The position numbers and the translations under genes were made by a program. From UPXZ01 sp049840795 (GTDB lineage: Bacteria; Bacteroidota; Bacteroidia; Bacteroidales; Paludibacteraceae), in the NCBI GenBank assembly GCA_049840795.1, contig JASGJK010000026.1, positions 10,602 to 74,601 of the forward strand: DNA of 64,000 nucleotides. Reading direction: 5' to 3'. The notes beneath the pieces are model-generated. The model searched no databases. It was not told the origin of the DNA and saw nothing but the letters and a program-made list of their open reading frames with translations. Each line of letters begins with the position of its first letter. The stretch's first letter is position 1. Below are positions 26,700 through 36,159 of this stretch, piece by piece.

Positions 26700-27758
26700 A
26701 TGATACTGTATACAATTAAACTCAGCAGGTCAGAAGTTGAAGACCTTAAAAACATCATCAATAAAGGAAGCCATACATCTCAATCATTTAGAGCGGCATA
26801 TATTTTATTGAACAGTGATAAAGGAGAATTTTCGGAAAATCCGAAAATTACTAATGAAGAAATATGCAAGATATTAAAAATAGGTGCAAGAACCATCGAT
26901 AGGGTTAAAAAGAAATTTATAGAAGAAGGATTTGAGAGTGCTTTAGAACGACGCCCCTCTACTCAAACCTACAAGAAAAAAGCGGATGGAGATTTAGAGG
27001 CAAAATTAGTTACACTTTGCTGCAGTGAGCCACCGGAAGGTTTTTCAAAATGGTCTTTGCGTTTATTGGCGGAAAAACTGGTTGAATTAGAATATGTGGA
27101 TTATATTTCTCACGTAACTGTGAGAGAGGTTATAAAAAAAACGAACTTAAACCTTGGAAAGTAAAGGGTTGGGTAATTCCGCCGGAACAGAACAGTCAGT
27201 TTGTAGCCAATATGGAACGTGTTTTAGATGTTTATAAATTACCATACGATGAAGATTATCCGGTGGTATATATGGATGAATCACCAAAACAATCGATTGA
27301 ACAGATAGCCTCAACAGCAATGAAACCGGGTCAAGAAGTCAGAGTTGATTATAAATACATAAGGCATGGTATGGTCAATATTTTTATGGCAAATGAGCCT
27401 TTAAATGGAAATCGAATTGTCGAGGTAACAGAATTCAAAACAAAAAAGGACTGGGCAAAGTTTATTAAACGGATAGCGGATGAGATGTATCCAAATGCAA
27501 AAAAGATAAGATTAGTAATGGATAACTTCAAAACACATGATCCGTCTGCTTTCTATGAGGAGTTTGAACCGGAGGAAGCAAAAAGAATTTGGGATAGATT
27601 TGAGTTCGTTTTCACACCCAAACACGGTCGTTGGTTAAATATGGCTGAAATAGAATTGCATGTACTCAACGGGCAATGTTTGAATCGCCATATCCCTACA
27701 ATTGACAAAGTGAAAACTGAAGTTGATGCATGGCAGAGACAACGCAATAATAAAAATG
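26700..27758 (+). pseudogene. IS630 transposase, copy 2, disrupted near its C-terminus
   Basis: Same orfA (from 26700), A8 slip region and orfB (from about 27139) as copy 1, intact up to WQRQRNNKN (27758), where the IS256-like element enters. The missing tail (AKINWQFTNENARVKLKRLY) resumes at 30480. The catalytic Asp, Asp and Glu lie before the break, but loss of the last 25 or so residues and a 9-residue foreign tail probably inactivate it. Confidence 0.88.
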
Positions 27759-28105
27759 GGTATATAGGTCAAATTGGTTGTTAAATTAATGTTAATACGT
27801 TCAAGAGGTCAAAATGGTTGGTGTTTTTTTTCTGAAGTTTTGCCCACTCATTATTTCTTCAATATATTTGCCTCGGTCAAACTAAACGGAAGCGAGCTCT
27901 GCTGGAGAGCAACTTCCCAGGGATATATTTGACGGGCGACGGGAAAAAGTCGATAGTTCCGGGGGTTGTTCTTATTATAAGAGCAACCCCTATCACATTT
28001 TATTTGAGCCCCTAATGCCTAAAAAAACTCATCTATAAACCGCTTGCGGTTTTCTTTAGAAAGCCCATTATGATGAACTGCACCCTAAAAGTTGGACAGT
28101 TAATA

Positions 28106-28906
28106 TTATTGATTAGTGACTTGATTTCTAAATTGTACTGGGCTTAATCCACCTAATCCTATTTTAATCCTTTGGTTATTATAGTAGTAAATATAATCGT
28201 TGAGTTCTTGAATGAACTCTTCCATAGTTTCAAACTCTCGCAAATATAATAATTCCGATTTCAGTAATCCGAAAAAGTTTTCAATTACTGCATTGTCCAA
28301 ACAGTTTCCCTTTCTTGACATGCTTTGAACAACACCGTTTTCTATCAGCATATTTTGATATGTGCGGTGCTGATAATGCCATCCTTGGTCAGAATGTATG
28401 ATAAGGTTCGTTTTGTCCGGAACCAGATTAAAAGCATTATTTATCATATCAATCACCATGGCCAGATTAGGACTATCGGATATAGCAAAACTTATAATTT
28501 CCCGATTATACAAATCCATAATAGGGGATAAATATCTTTTTGCTCCCAAAAGAGAAAATTCACTGATATCCGTAACCCATTTCTGATAAGGTGCACCCGT
28601 CGAGAAATCCCGTTGTAATATATTAGGGGCAACTTTACCTATTGCTCCTCTGTAAGAATGATATTTCTTTTTTCTTACCGCACATTTTAAACCGCATAAA
28701 TTCATCAGCTTAAGAACTGTCTTATGATTTAGGTTGTACCCTCTTTTATTTACTTCAAGAGTGATACGCCGATATCCATACCGCCCATAATTTTCATGAA
28801 AGATTTGACAGATCACCTCTTTCTCTTTTAAATACTTGTCCGACTGCTTTGCTTTTTGGACACAGTAATGATACGTACTTTTAGCCATCCCTGAAGCTTT
28901 CAACAA
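28106..28906 (-). CDS. IS3-family transposase OrfB
   Basis: A 266-residue rve-type integrase domain. HTH_21-like start KSTYHYCVQKAKQSDKYL and NYGRYGYRRITLEVNKRGYN; DDE core WVTDISEFSLLGAKRYLSPI (first Asp), NLIIHSDQGWHYQHRTYQNM (second Asp) and RKGNCLDNAVIENFFGLLKS (catalytic Glu). It lies in the -1 frame relative to OrfA, with coding open back through KQERAASIQELRLEYKLSTL, so OrfAB is probably made by -1 frameshifting near 28965. It appears intact. Confidence 0.92.
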   Translation of the reverse strand: MLKASGMAKSTYHYCVQKAKQSDKYLKEKEVICQIFHENYGRYGYRRITLEVNKRGYNLNHKTVLKLMNLCGLKCAVRKKKYHSYRGAIGKVAPNILQRDFSTGAPYQKWVTDISEFSLLGAKRYLSPIMDLYNREIISFAISDSPNLAMVIDMINNAFNLVPDKTNLIIHSDQGWHYQHRTYQNMLIENGVVQSMSRKGNCLDNAVIENFFGLLKSELLYLREFETMEEFIQELNDYIYYYNNQRIKIGLGGLSPVQFRNQVTNQ

Positions 28907-28929
28907 TGTGGAAAGCTTGTATTCCAGCC

Positions 28930-29496
28930 TTAATTCCTGGATGGAGGCAGCCCGTTCCTGTTTTCTCGGGCTATGCGTTCCTGAACTAAGGCTCTCAATT
29001 TTTTTAGGTATGCATTCTCCGCTTTTAAGAGTTCTATTTCTTTCAGCAGTGCTTTATTTTCGGTTTCATTACCAGGCACTTTACTTTCCTGCCCTTTAGG
29101 GATCATGTCTTCGTTTACCATATTTTCTGACCAAAGACGGCTACCTTTTTGGAGGCCGGATACTCCTATATCATCGTATTTACGTTTCCATATGAGAACG
29201 GTACTTGGACTCGGTATGCCGTATTTTAAAGCTGTTTGAAGCAAAGATAGATGATTTTCAAACATATCTTGCAAGACTTTGTGTTTGAAATCAACGGGAT
29301 AATATCTCTGTTGCATACGCAAACCCTCTTCTCCATAGAGTGAATATAAGTCAACCCAGTATTTTACCTGACGAGGGTTTACATCAAACATTTTACCTGT
29401 TACACGTATAGGCAAATGTTCTCTCAAGACTTTGGCTACAACTTCTAACCGCACCGAATAAGGGTGCTTTTCGTACTTCTTTCGTTTTTCTGACAT
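28930..29496 (-). CDS. IS3-family transposase OrfA
   Basis: A 188-residue DNA-binding subunit with two helix-turn-helix units (VRLEVVAKVLREHLPIRVTG and HLSLLQTALKYGIPSPSTVL, then IWKRKYDDIGVSGLQKG) and a C-terminal leucine-zipper-like coiled coil (ENKALLKEIELLKAENAYLK). The layout is that of IS150-group OrfA. It starts about 40 bp inside the element end and overlaps OrfB in the -1 frame. Confidence 0.9.
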   Translation of the reverse strand: MSEKRKKYEKHPYSVRLEVVAKVLREHLPIRVTGKMFDVNPRQVKYWVDLYSLYGEEGLRMQQRYYPVDFKHKVLQDMFENHLSLLQTALKYGIPSPSTVLIWKRKYDDIGVSGLQKGSRLWSENMVNEDMIPKGQESKVPGNETENKALLKEIELLKAENAYLKKLRALVQERIARENRNGLPPSRN

Positions 29497-30566
29497 AATT
29501 GATTATTTTATGTCCAACTTTTGGGGTGCGGTTCATGATTGCGAAGTTTGTTCTTTGAAATCAGTAAATGAACCTTCTAATGCATTATTTGTATTTGGTA
29601 TCTGCAATTCTGGATTATCATACCAAATAAAAAGATAAGGTAAGTTTCTTTTCAAACTCAAATATGCACTCCGTAACTTTTTATGAACATATCTGCTTTT
29701 TCCGGTTACCGGGTCATTTGATCTTTCTTTTAGAAAATCTGACCATTTATCATACCACAAGTCAAATTCTGATATAAAACTTTCTTTATCAGTTCTTGTA
29801 AGCATTTTCGATAATTGTTTCAGTTCTTTACCGGCTTCCAGCTTTGGATTATTTGTTATGTATCGCCTGATGATTGCAACTTGATGAAATTGACACATTT
29901 GTACTTTATATGTTCCAAATTGCTGAAACATTCCTTTCAAACCATCGCAAACAAGCCCGCTAAATACAAAACCCAAGGACTCCAAGTAATTGACCCCTTC
30001 CTTATAATCTGCCAAACGCTCTTGCTTAACGTATTTACGCCAAAGTATTTTCCCACTTAAGGCATCTTTTATTACCAATAACCCCCAATTTCGTCCCCAA
30101 TACGTGGTGTCTAATAATCCTATTACTCTACGTGGTGATAAAGTTGAATATTGAATCAACCTGATACTCTCGTAATCGCCTTTTTATGGTACTTTCACTC
30201 ACTTTAAAAGTCTTTGATAGATTTTTGTAAGTCTGTTTTCCTTCAGAGTATAATGCCCAAAGTTCATCTATATCGAGTTTCTCACCACCTGTAAAACAAC
30301 GTCTACACGAAAAGCAAATATAGCGTTGATGACCATTTCTAATACCATTTTTACGGACTATTGGTGAACCACAATAAAAGCATTTTTTTTGTTCATAACC
30401 TTTCATTTGATACAAAGATGTGATAATATGCAACTTACAACGTTTTTAACAACCAATTTGACCTATTAGCCGAAAAATGCTAAAATTAATTGGCAGTTTA
30501 CAAATGAAAATGCTCGAGTGAAACTCAAGAGATTGTATCCGTCAATTCTAAGCTAACATAACACTA

Positions 30567-31018
30567 ATATGAATTCCGGAAAATATGGAAATAGTTGGGG
30601 GACTTCCTTTGCAGCACCCCAAGTTGCTGCTACTGTGGGATTGGTATTGTCTGTAAACCCATGCCTAACAGCAACTCAAGCTATGAATATTGTTGTTAAT
30701 TCATCCGATACTTCCATCTATTCAATTCCAGAAAACGTCGCTTATATAGGAAAATTAGGACACGGGAGATTAGATGTCAAGGCAGCAGTGCAATCTACAA
30801 CCATCGTATTTTCCGAGCCTATTAACTTTACTGGAGTACAAACAATAGCATCAAATTACGCAATAAAAGCTATAAACCAACCGATTACGATTTTTCCTGG
30901 TGCAAATATAACATTTAAAACACGTAGGGAGGTAGAACTTAATTCTGGTTTTGAGGTGAAAAATGGAGCTATTTTTGAAATAAACATTGATCCAAACAAT
31001 CCTATCGTCTGTCAATAA
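30567..31018 (+). pseudogene. subtilisin-like protease, 3' remnant
   Basis: Begins right after the IS630 TA. NSGKYGNSWGTSFAAPQVAA contains the catalytic Ser of S8 proteases (GTSFAAP), followed by the usual helix TVGLVLSVNPCLTATQAMNI and GHGRLDVKAAVQ. The last 75 residues form a beta-rich tail (VELNSGFEVKNGAIFEINID) of the kind found in secreted Bacteroidetes proteins. It lacks the catalytic Asp and His, so it is inactive as it stands. Confidence 0.88.
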
Positions 31019-31061
31019 TATTTTTTACTAATATAACACGAGTTCGATATAAAATCTAATT

Positions 31062-31490
31062 GGTATAGGCGTTTAGACCGCCCTGCTTAATTTATTGATT
31101 ATAAACGCATAGGTTCTTTTAAAACCATTTTTCTTATGAGTAAATCGAAGATTGTCTCCATATTTGAGCGTCTGTTGTACCTAAAGTGGTACTCATCAAG
31201 GTATCCTTGAAGCCTCTCTTTGCTGCAATGGTGATGAATTTCCCCGAAGCCAACCTTTGAGATTCATAATGTGAATATGTATGTCTTGAAAGTTCTTTCC
31301 ATTTTCAGATTTAATTTGTTGGAGCTTGGGATAATCCTTTTTCAAAGGAATATATCCTCTCCATTCGTCTGTTATGATTGTAGCTTCTTTGGCAATATAA
31401 GTTTCAAAGAAAGGTTTGAATGAATCCGTCGGAGTGGATTTGTAATCAGGAGTGGTCGGAAGATAACTTTTATTAAGAAATGCCTCTTTT
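31062..31490 (-). pseudogene. IS1595-family transposase remnant
   Basis: The reverse strand reads FLNKSYLPTTPDYKSTPTDS, then ATIITDEWRGYIPLKKDYPK, FQDIHIHIMNLKGWLRG, one frame change, IHHHCSKERLQGYLDEYHFR and YNRRSNMETIFDLLI. It is a close relative of the fragment at the left window edge and shares its terminal GGTATAGGCG (31062-31071). The N-terminal half is missing. Confidence 0.75.
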
Positions 31491-31618
31491 TAAAAGATAT
31501 TTTAGATATTCCGAGATAATTTAGTTGTTGTTTTTCTTCTATTTTCAACTAAATGCATACATATTTCTTAAATTTTTTAAGGAATAAAAATCTTCCGACC
31601 ACCCATGATTACAAATCC
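31438..31618. repeat. inverted repeat between two transposase remnants
   Basis: GATTTGTAATCAGGAGTGGT (31438 on, about 38 bp) is mirrored at 31582-31618 with few mismatches, enclosing about 105 bp of AT-rich DNA. The left arm is coding in the minus-strand IS1595 remnant (PTTPDYKS). The right arm reads NKNLPTTHDYKS on the plus strand, so it is probably a small inverted piece of a second copy. Confidence 0.6.
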
Positions 31619-31944
31619 CGCTTGACCGAGGTTTTCTTCCCACTCTTGGGAATATAACTTGGATCAAAAGCAACAATACATTCTTTAATCATTTGTCCGG
31701 CAATCAGGGAAAGGTTAAAGTATTGAAAATTAAACTTGTTCTCGAAGTTTATCCGAAAATACTGTTCGCAATGTTCGGAAAATCGAGATAATTGTAAGAA
31801 ATTTATTCTACCTTTGATGCTCAAAAAGCTTAAAAGGACATTTAGAACCAAACGTTTTCGGGATTCTTTAAGTCCTAAAAACCTATGCGACTTTAATGCT
31901 TTGATAATAAGACATTTAGCATTTGGGTATTCGTTGATTGACAT
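31619..31944 (-). pseudogene. IS4-like transposase, N-terminal remnant
   Basis: About 108 residues: KALKSHRFLGLKESRKRLVL, INFLQLSRFSEHCEQYFR and ECIVAFDPSYIPKSGKKT. The last block holds the first catalytic Asp of a DDE_Tnp_1-type transposase common in Bacteroidetes. Similarity to that family ends after GKKT, where the IS1595-derived repeat begins. Confidence 0.6.
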
Positions 31945-32187
31945 AACTTCTCAGATTGTGGTAAATCCTTAAAGTTACTGAAAATCAGCGAATTATCTAA
32001 TTTTTTAATCAGCTATTTTGCTGATTATCAAATATTTATTGCATTTTATAACGAACAATTGTATATTAAAACTATACACTTAAAACGGCAAGTTCATCTT
32101 TTTTTTGTATTTTTGCAAACTTATTTATTAATAGTTGATTGATTATCACCTATTAACTAATCAACCAAATACATCAATTATCTAGAA

Positions 32188-33912
32188 ATGAGTATAGAAT
32201 TAAGCGAACAAGAACAGTTCAGACGCCAAAGCTTGGCAGAATTACGTAACTTGGGAATCGACCCTTATCCCGCAGCAGAATACCCCACCAATGCTTTTTC
32301 CACCGATATAAAAGCAAATTTTAATGATGATGAAGAACCAAAACGACAAGTTTGCGTTGCAGGGCGCATTATGAGCCGTCGAATTATGGGGAAAGCATCT
32401 TTTGTGGAATTGCAAGACAGCAAAGGACGCATTCAAATTTACGTGAGCCGTGACGATATCAGCACTGAAGCACAACCCGAAATGTACAACAGCGTCTTCA
32501 AGAAACTAATGGACATCGGCGATTTTATCGGCATCAAAGGTTTTGTTTTTCGTACCCAAATGGGCGAAATAAGCATACACGCGCAAGAATTGACCGTGCT
32601 GAGCAAATCGCTGAAACCACTTCCAATCGTAAAATATAAAGACGGCGTTGCCTACGATGCTTTTGAAGACCCAGAGCAACGTTACCGCCAGCGTTACGTG
32701 GATTTGGTTGTGAATGAAGGCATTAAAGATATTTTCTTAAAACGCACCAAAGTTTATCAATCGATGCGTGAATATTTCAACGCACAAGATTATATTGAAG
32801 TAGAAACTCCTGTTCTTCAGCCTATTCCGGGTGGAGCTTCGGCGCGTCCTTTTATTACGCACCACAACGCCTTGGATATTCCGCTTTATTTAAGAATTGC
32901 CAATGAATTGTATCTCAAAAGGTTAATTGTTGGAGGTTTTGAAGGCGTATATGAATTTTCGAAAAATTTCCGTAACGAAGGAATGGACAGAACGCACAAT
33001 CCTGAATTTACGGCAATGGAAATATATGTTTCGTACAAAGATTATAACTGGATGATGGATTTCACCGAAAAAATGGTGGAAAAAATCTGTATGGATGTAA
33101 ACGGAACCACCGAAATTAAAGTCGGCGACCGCGAAATCAGCTTTAAAACACCGTTCAAACGCATTACAATGATTGATGCTATCAAAGAACACACCGGCAT
33201 CGACATCAATGGAATGGATCAATATCAATTACGAAAAGTTTGTGAGGATTTGAAAATTGAGGTTGATGATTTTATTGGAAAAGGAAAATTAATTGATGAA
33301 ATCTTCGGAGAAAAATGTGAAGGAAATTACATCCAGCCGACATTTATTACAGATTACCCAGTTGAAATGAGCCCGTTGTGTAAACGCCACCGCAATAATC
33401 CAGAATTGACCGAGCGTTTTGAATTAATGGTGAATGGGAAAGAATTGGCTAATGCATATTCAGAACTAAATAATCCGATTGAACAATTAGAAAGATTTAA
33501 AGAACAATTATTTCTTAAAGAATTAGGAGACGACGAAGCGATGTTTATCGATATGGATTTTGTGCGTTCGTTGGAATATGGAATGCCACCAACATCAGGT
33601 ATGGGAATTGGTATGGACAGATTAGTGATGTTGATGACAGGCCAGCAGGCAATTCAGGAAGTATTATTCTTTCCTCAGATGAAACCCGAAAAGGTGGTTA
33701 CGCAAGATGGTCCGGATAAATACATTGCACTTGGAATACCCGAAGAATGGGTCGAAGTAATCAAAAAAGCAGGAATTACCAAAATAAAAGATTTGAAAGG
33801 ATTAAATCCAAATAAATTTCATCAGGACATATGCGGATTGAACAAAAAGAATAAATTGGAACTTAAAAACCCAACTAAAGAAGACGTTCAAAGCTGGATT
33901 GATAAAGCTTAA
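32188..33912 (+). CDS. lysS: lysyl-tRNA synthetase (class II)
   Basis: A 574-residue enzyme. The N-terminal OB-fold anticodon domain includes KRQVCVAGRIMSRRIMGKAS and FVELQDSKGRIQIYVSRDDI. The class II catalytic core has motif 1 (YIEVETPVLQPIPGGASARP), motif 2 (KNFRNEGMDRTHNPEFTAME) and motif 3 (MPPTSGMGIGMDRLVMLMTG). Residues 510-574 form a helical-hairpin DNA/RNA-binding-like tail (IPEEWVEVIKKAGITKIKDL) typical of Bacteroidetes LysS. A TATTTTTG box at 32108-32115 may be its promoter; the -33 region is poor. First gene of the lysS...gpsA-pgi cluster. Confidence 0.96.
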   Translation: MSIELSEQEQFRRQSLAELRNLGIDPYPAAEYPTNAFSTDIKANFNDDEEPKRQVCVAGRIMSRRIMGKASFVELQDSKGRIQIYVSRDDISTEAQPEMYNSVFKKLMDIGDFIGIKGFVFRTQMGEISIHAQELTVLSKSLKPLPIVKYKDGVAYDAFEDPEQRYRQRYVDLVVNEGIKDIFLKRTKVYQSMREYFNAQDYIEVETPVLQPIPGGASARPFITHHNALDIPLYLRIANELYLKRLIVGGFEGVYEFSKNFRNEGMDRTHNPEFTAMEIYVSYKDYNWMMDFTEKMVEKICMDVNGTTEIKVGDREISFKTPFKRITMIDAIKEHTGIDINGMDQYQLRKVCEDLKIEVDDFIGKGKLIDEIFGEKCEGNYIQPTFITDYPVEMSPLCKRHRNNPELTERFELMVNGKELANAYSELNNPIEQLERFKEQLFLKELGDDEAMFIDMDFVRSLEYGMPPTSGMGIGMDRLVMLMTGQQAIQEVLFFPQMKPEKVVTQDGPDKYIALGIPEEWVEVIKKAGITKIKDLKGLNPNKFHQDICGLNKKNKLELKNPTKEDVQSWIDKA

Positions 33913-33935
33913 TATATTTTTAGACAAATTTTCCT

Positions 33936-34983
33936 ATGGAAAATCTATTGACTACAAACAATGAATATCGCGAGTGGATTGTTGGGCTAAAACAACGCAT
34001 TAAACAAAGCCAACTCAAAGCTACCGTAAAAGTGAATACGGAAATGCTCCAATTGTACTGGTCAATAGGCGAGGATATTGTAGAGAAACAATCTGAAACT
34101 AAATGGGGAAGTCATTTTTTTGATCAAATGAGCAAGGATTTGAAAGAAACTTTCCCAGATATTTTTGGTTTTTCGGTCACCAATATCAAATATATGAAAA
34201 GAATGTATTTGTTTTATACACAACAAAATACAATTCGTCAACAAGTTGTTGACGAATTAAAAGAAACTATCTTTTCAATTCCTTGGGGACATCAAATAGA
34301 GATATTTACAAAATCGAAAAATGTTGAAGAAGCCCTTTTCTACATCAACAAAACAGTGGAAAACGGTTGGAGTAGAAATGTTTTGTTAAACTTTTTGTCA
34401 ACTGATTTATACCATTCACAAGGAAAGGCAATTAATAACTTCAACCGTACTTTACCTGAATTACAAAGCGATTTAGCTCAACAAACATTAAAAGATCCTT
34501 ATAATTTTGATTTTTTATCGATATCAGAAAACTTTAAAAGAAAAAGAATTAGAGGATGCCTTAATTCAAAATATTACCCAATTTTTGTTAGAACTTGGAA
34601 GTGGTTTTGCTTATGTAGGAAGGCAAGTTAAAATAGACATTGGTGAAGAAGAATTTTTCATCGACCTGCTTTTTTATCAGTTAAAACTACGTTGTTACGT
34701 TGTAGTCGAATTAAAAACCGGAAAATTTAAAGCTGAATATGTGAGTAAATTGGGTTTATATGTTTCGGCTATTAATCATCAAATGAAACATAATGAAGAT
34801 AAGCCCACAGTAGGATTATTAATTTGTAAAAACAAAGATAGTGTTGTTGCAAAATACACATTGGAAAGTACAACGCATCCTATTGGAATATCGGAATATC
34901 AATTAACTGAAGCTATAAACAAAGAGTTTAAATCAACTTTGCCAAGTATAAAAGAGATAGAAGAAGGATTAAACAATATATAA
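33936..34983 (+). CDS. PDDEXK nuclease domain protein (DUF1016/YhcG family; one frameshift)
   Basis: About 348 residues over two frames. The N-terminal DUF1016 part has EMLQLYWSIGEDIVEKQSET, FPDIFGFSVTNIKYMKRMYL and IPWGHQIEIFTKSKNVEEAL. Near 34540 one extra A in a run shifts the frame, and coding resumes as KEKELEDALIQNITQFLLEL. The nuclease core is GEEEFFIDLLFYQLKLRCYV followed by VELKTGKF (D...ExK) and EDKPTVGLLICKNKDSVVAK. These proteins are linked to DNA recombination and to restriction or defence loci. It lies between lysS and gpsA, where many relatives have no gene. Confidence 0.88.
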
Positions 34984-34993
34984 TTGAATATAA

Positions 34994-36061
34994 ATGGTTA
35001 TAGAAAGTATAGAATGGAACGATTCGCAGGTAAGCTTAGACACCATTCTAAGCAAATCTGCCAAAAACAATTCTGATGTGCGTTTAGCCATTATGGGAGG
35101 AGGAAGCTGGGCTACAGCTTTAGCTAAAATGGCCTTAACCAATTTGAAATCAATAAATTGGTATATGCGGCGGCAAGAGCAGATTGATGAATTTCTACGC
35201 TCAAGCAAAAATCCATCGTACCTCACGGGCGTAAAGTTTGATACTGACAGAATTAATTTTACCAACGATATTAATAAAGTGGTAAAAATGTCGGATATTT
35301 TGGTGTTTGCAACGCCGTCGCCATTCTTAAAACAGCACCTGAAAAGGCTAAAACGCAAACTCGACGATAAAATCATTGTTTCTGCCATCAAAGGAATTGT
35401 ACCTGATGAAAATCTGATTATCTCTGACTATTTTCATCATCGTTATAAAGTTCCTGAAGAGAATATTGCCGTTATCGGAGGTCCGTGTCACGCAGAAGAA
35501 GTGGCGTTAGAACGGCTTTCATACCTCACAATAGCCTGTTCGTCAAGAGATAAAGCACGATATATTGCTGAAAAATTTGGGAACGAATACATTCACACCG
35601 GCATAAGTGACGACGTTTTTGGGCTAGAATACACATCAGTGATGAAAAATATCTACGCCATTGCATCCGGAATTTGTCATGGATTAAAATACGGCGACAA
35701 TTTTCAGGCTGTGCTAATTTCAAATGCCGCGCAGGAAATGGAACGTTTTTGTAACGCGGCAAGTCCTCATCACCGCGACATCAGCGAAACGGCTTTTTTA
35801 GGCGATTTATTAGTAACCGCCTACTCCAAATTTAGCCGAAATCGTCTTTTCGGGACAATGATTGGAAAAGGCTATTCGGTTCGTACGGCACAATTGGAAA
35901 TGGAAATGATTGCCGAAGGATATTATGCCACAAAAACCATTCACGAGTTAAACGAAAAATTTCAGGTAAATATCCCTATCGTAGATGCTGTTTACGAAAT
36001 TTTATACAATAGAAGTTCACCCGTTTTAGAATTAAAGAAATTAACGGAAAAATTGAAATAA
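34994..36061 (+). CDS. gpsA: glycerol-3-phosphate dehydrogenase, NAD(P)-dependent
   Basis: Makes sn-glycerol 3-phosphate for phospholipid synthesis. VRLAIMGGGSWATALAKMAL is the Rossmann GxGxxA loop (residue 30 on). VVKMSDILVFATPSPFLKQH, DDKIIVSAIKGIVPDENLII and IAVIGGPCHAEEVALERLSY follow. The catalytic-Lys block is EYTSVMKNIYAIASGICHGL, and FLGDLLVTAYSKFSRNRLFG ends the substrate site. At 355 residues it has about 30 extra N-terminal residues before the Rossmann fold, so the true start could be internal. It starts 10 bp after the nuclease gene. Confidence 0.93.
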   Translation: MVIESIEWNDSQVSLDTILSKSAKNNSDVRLAIMGGGSWATALAKMALTNLKSINWYMRRQEQIDEFLRSSKNPSYLTGVKFDTDRINFTNDINKVVKMSDILVFATPSPFLKQHLKRLKRKLDDKIIVSAIKGIVPDENLIISDYFHHRYKVPEENIAVIGGPCHAEEVALERLSYLTIACSSRDKARYIAEKFGNEYIHTGISDDVFGLEYTSVMKNIYAIASGICHGLKYGDNFQAVLISNAAQEMERFCNAASPHHRDISETAFLGDLLVTAYSKFSRNRLFGTMIGKGYSVRTAQLEMEMIAEGYYATKTIHELNEKFQVNIPIVDAVYEILYNRSSPVLELKKLTEKLK

Positions 36062-36159
36062 AAACACGCAAAGTGCTATCAGTATCAGGTTTCAAGTTTC
36101 AAGTTTTAGGTTTTAGATTATAAAGCACACAGACTATTGACAACAAATAAATAAATTAT

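Larger units (their letters stand above)
28074..29535 (-). mobile_element. IS3-family (IS150 group) element, innermost insertion
   Basis: A 1462-bp element with ends TGAACTGCACCCTAAAAGTT (28074) and, inward from 29535, TGAACCGCACCCCAAAAGTT. TGA flanks both sides (28071-28073 and 29536-29538), a 3-bp duplication. It lies inside the transposase gene of the IS1249-type element, so it is the most recent layer of the nest. Confidence 0.9.
28019..30433 (-). pseudogene. IS256-like transposase, variant Zn-binding type, disrupted
   Basis: The N-terminal ORF (30433-30128) has a zinc ribbon, KKCFYCGSPIVRKNGIRNGH followed by RYICFSCRRCF (two CxxC pairs), and a helix-turn-helix (KNLSKTFKVSESTIKRRL). The second frame (30159-29533) has VIGLLDTTYWGRNWGLLVIK (first Asp), SGLVCDGLKGMFQQF (second Asp), QMCQFHQVAIIRRYI and PNTNNALEGSFTDFKEQ (Glu). 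An IS3 element cuts it there; the tail HNGLSKENRKRFIDEFF-stop is found at 28070-28019. It also has a frame change near 30140 and one extra A at the IS3 junction. Confidence 0.82.
27759..30472 (-). mobile_element. Zn-finger IS256-like (IS1249-type) element inside IS630 copy 2
   Basis: The left end GGTATATAGGTCAAATTGGT (27759) and the right end, read inward as GGCTAATAGGTCAAATTGGT (30472), form inverted repeats of about 27 bp. AAAAATG occurs on both sides (27752-27758, 30473-30479), a 7-bp duplication absent from copy 1. Without the nested IS3 (1462 bp plus 3-bp duplication) the element is 1249 bp. A GGGGTTG...CAACCCC hairpin lies near 27975. Confidence 0.85.
23374..30564. mobile_element. composite structure: two IS630 copies flanking an ATPase gene
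   Basis: Two near-identical, direct IS630 copies (23374-24576; 26641-30564, the latter interrupted) bracket 2.06 kb with one ATPase gene. Every IS end carries GTGTTATGTTAG and is flanked by TA. Removing everything from 23374 to 30566 and keeping one TA gives ...TTYAA-N-MNSGKYGNSWGTSFAAP, an uninterrupted subtilase sequence. That exact in-frame repair argues for insertion of the whole unit as one composite transposon, or an IS insertion that later acquired the cargo between copies. Confidence 0.75.
26641..30564 (+). mobile_element. IS630-family element, copy 2, interrupted by a nested insertion
   Basis: Identical to copy 1 over the orfA/orfB segments I compared; the one difference noticed is C for T near 30542. 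Ends GTGTTATGTTAG...CTAACATAACAC, flanked by TA (26639-26640, 30565-30566). Total 3924 bp. Subtracting the 2714-bp insertion and its 7-bp duplication leaves 1203 bp, exactly the length of copy 1. Confidence 0.9.
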
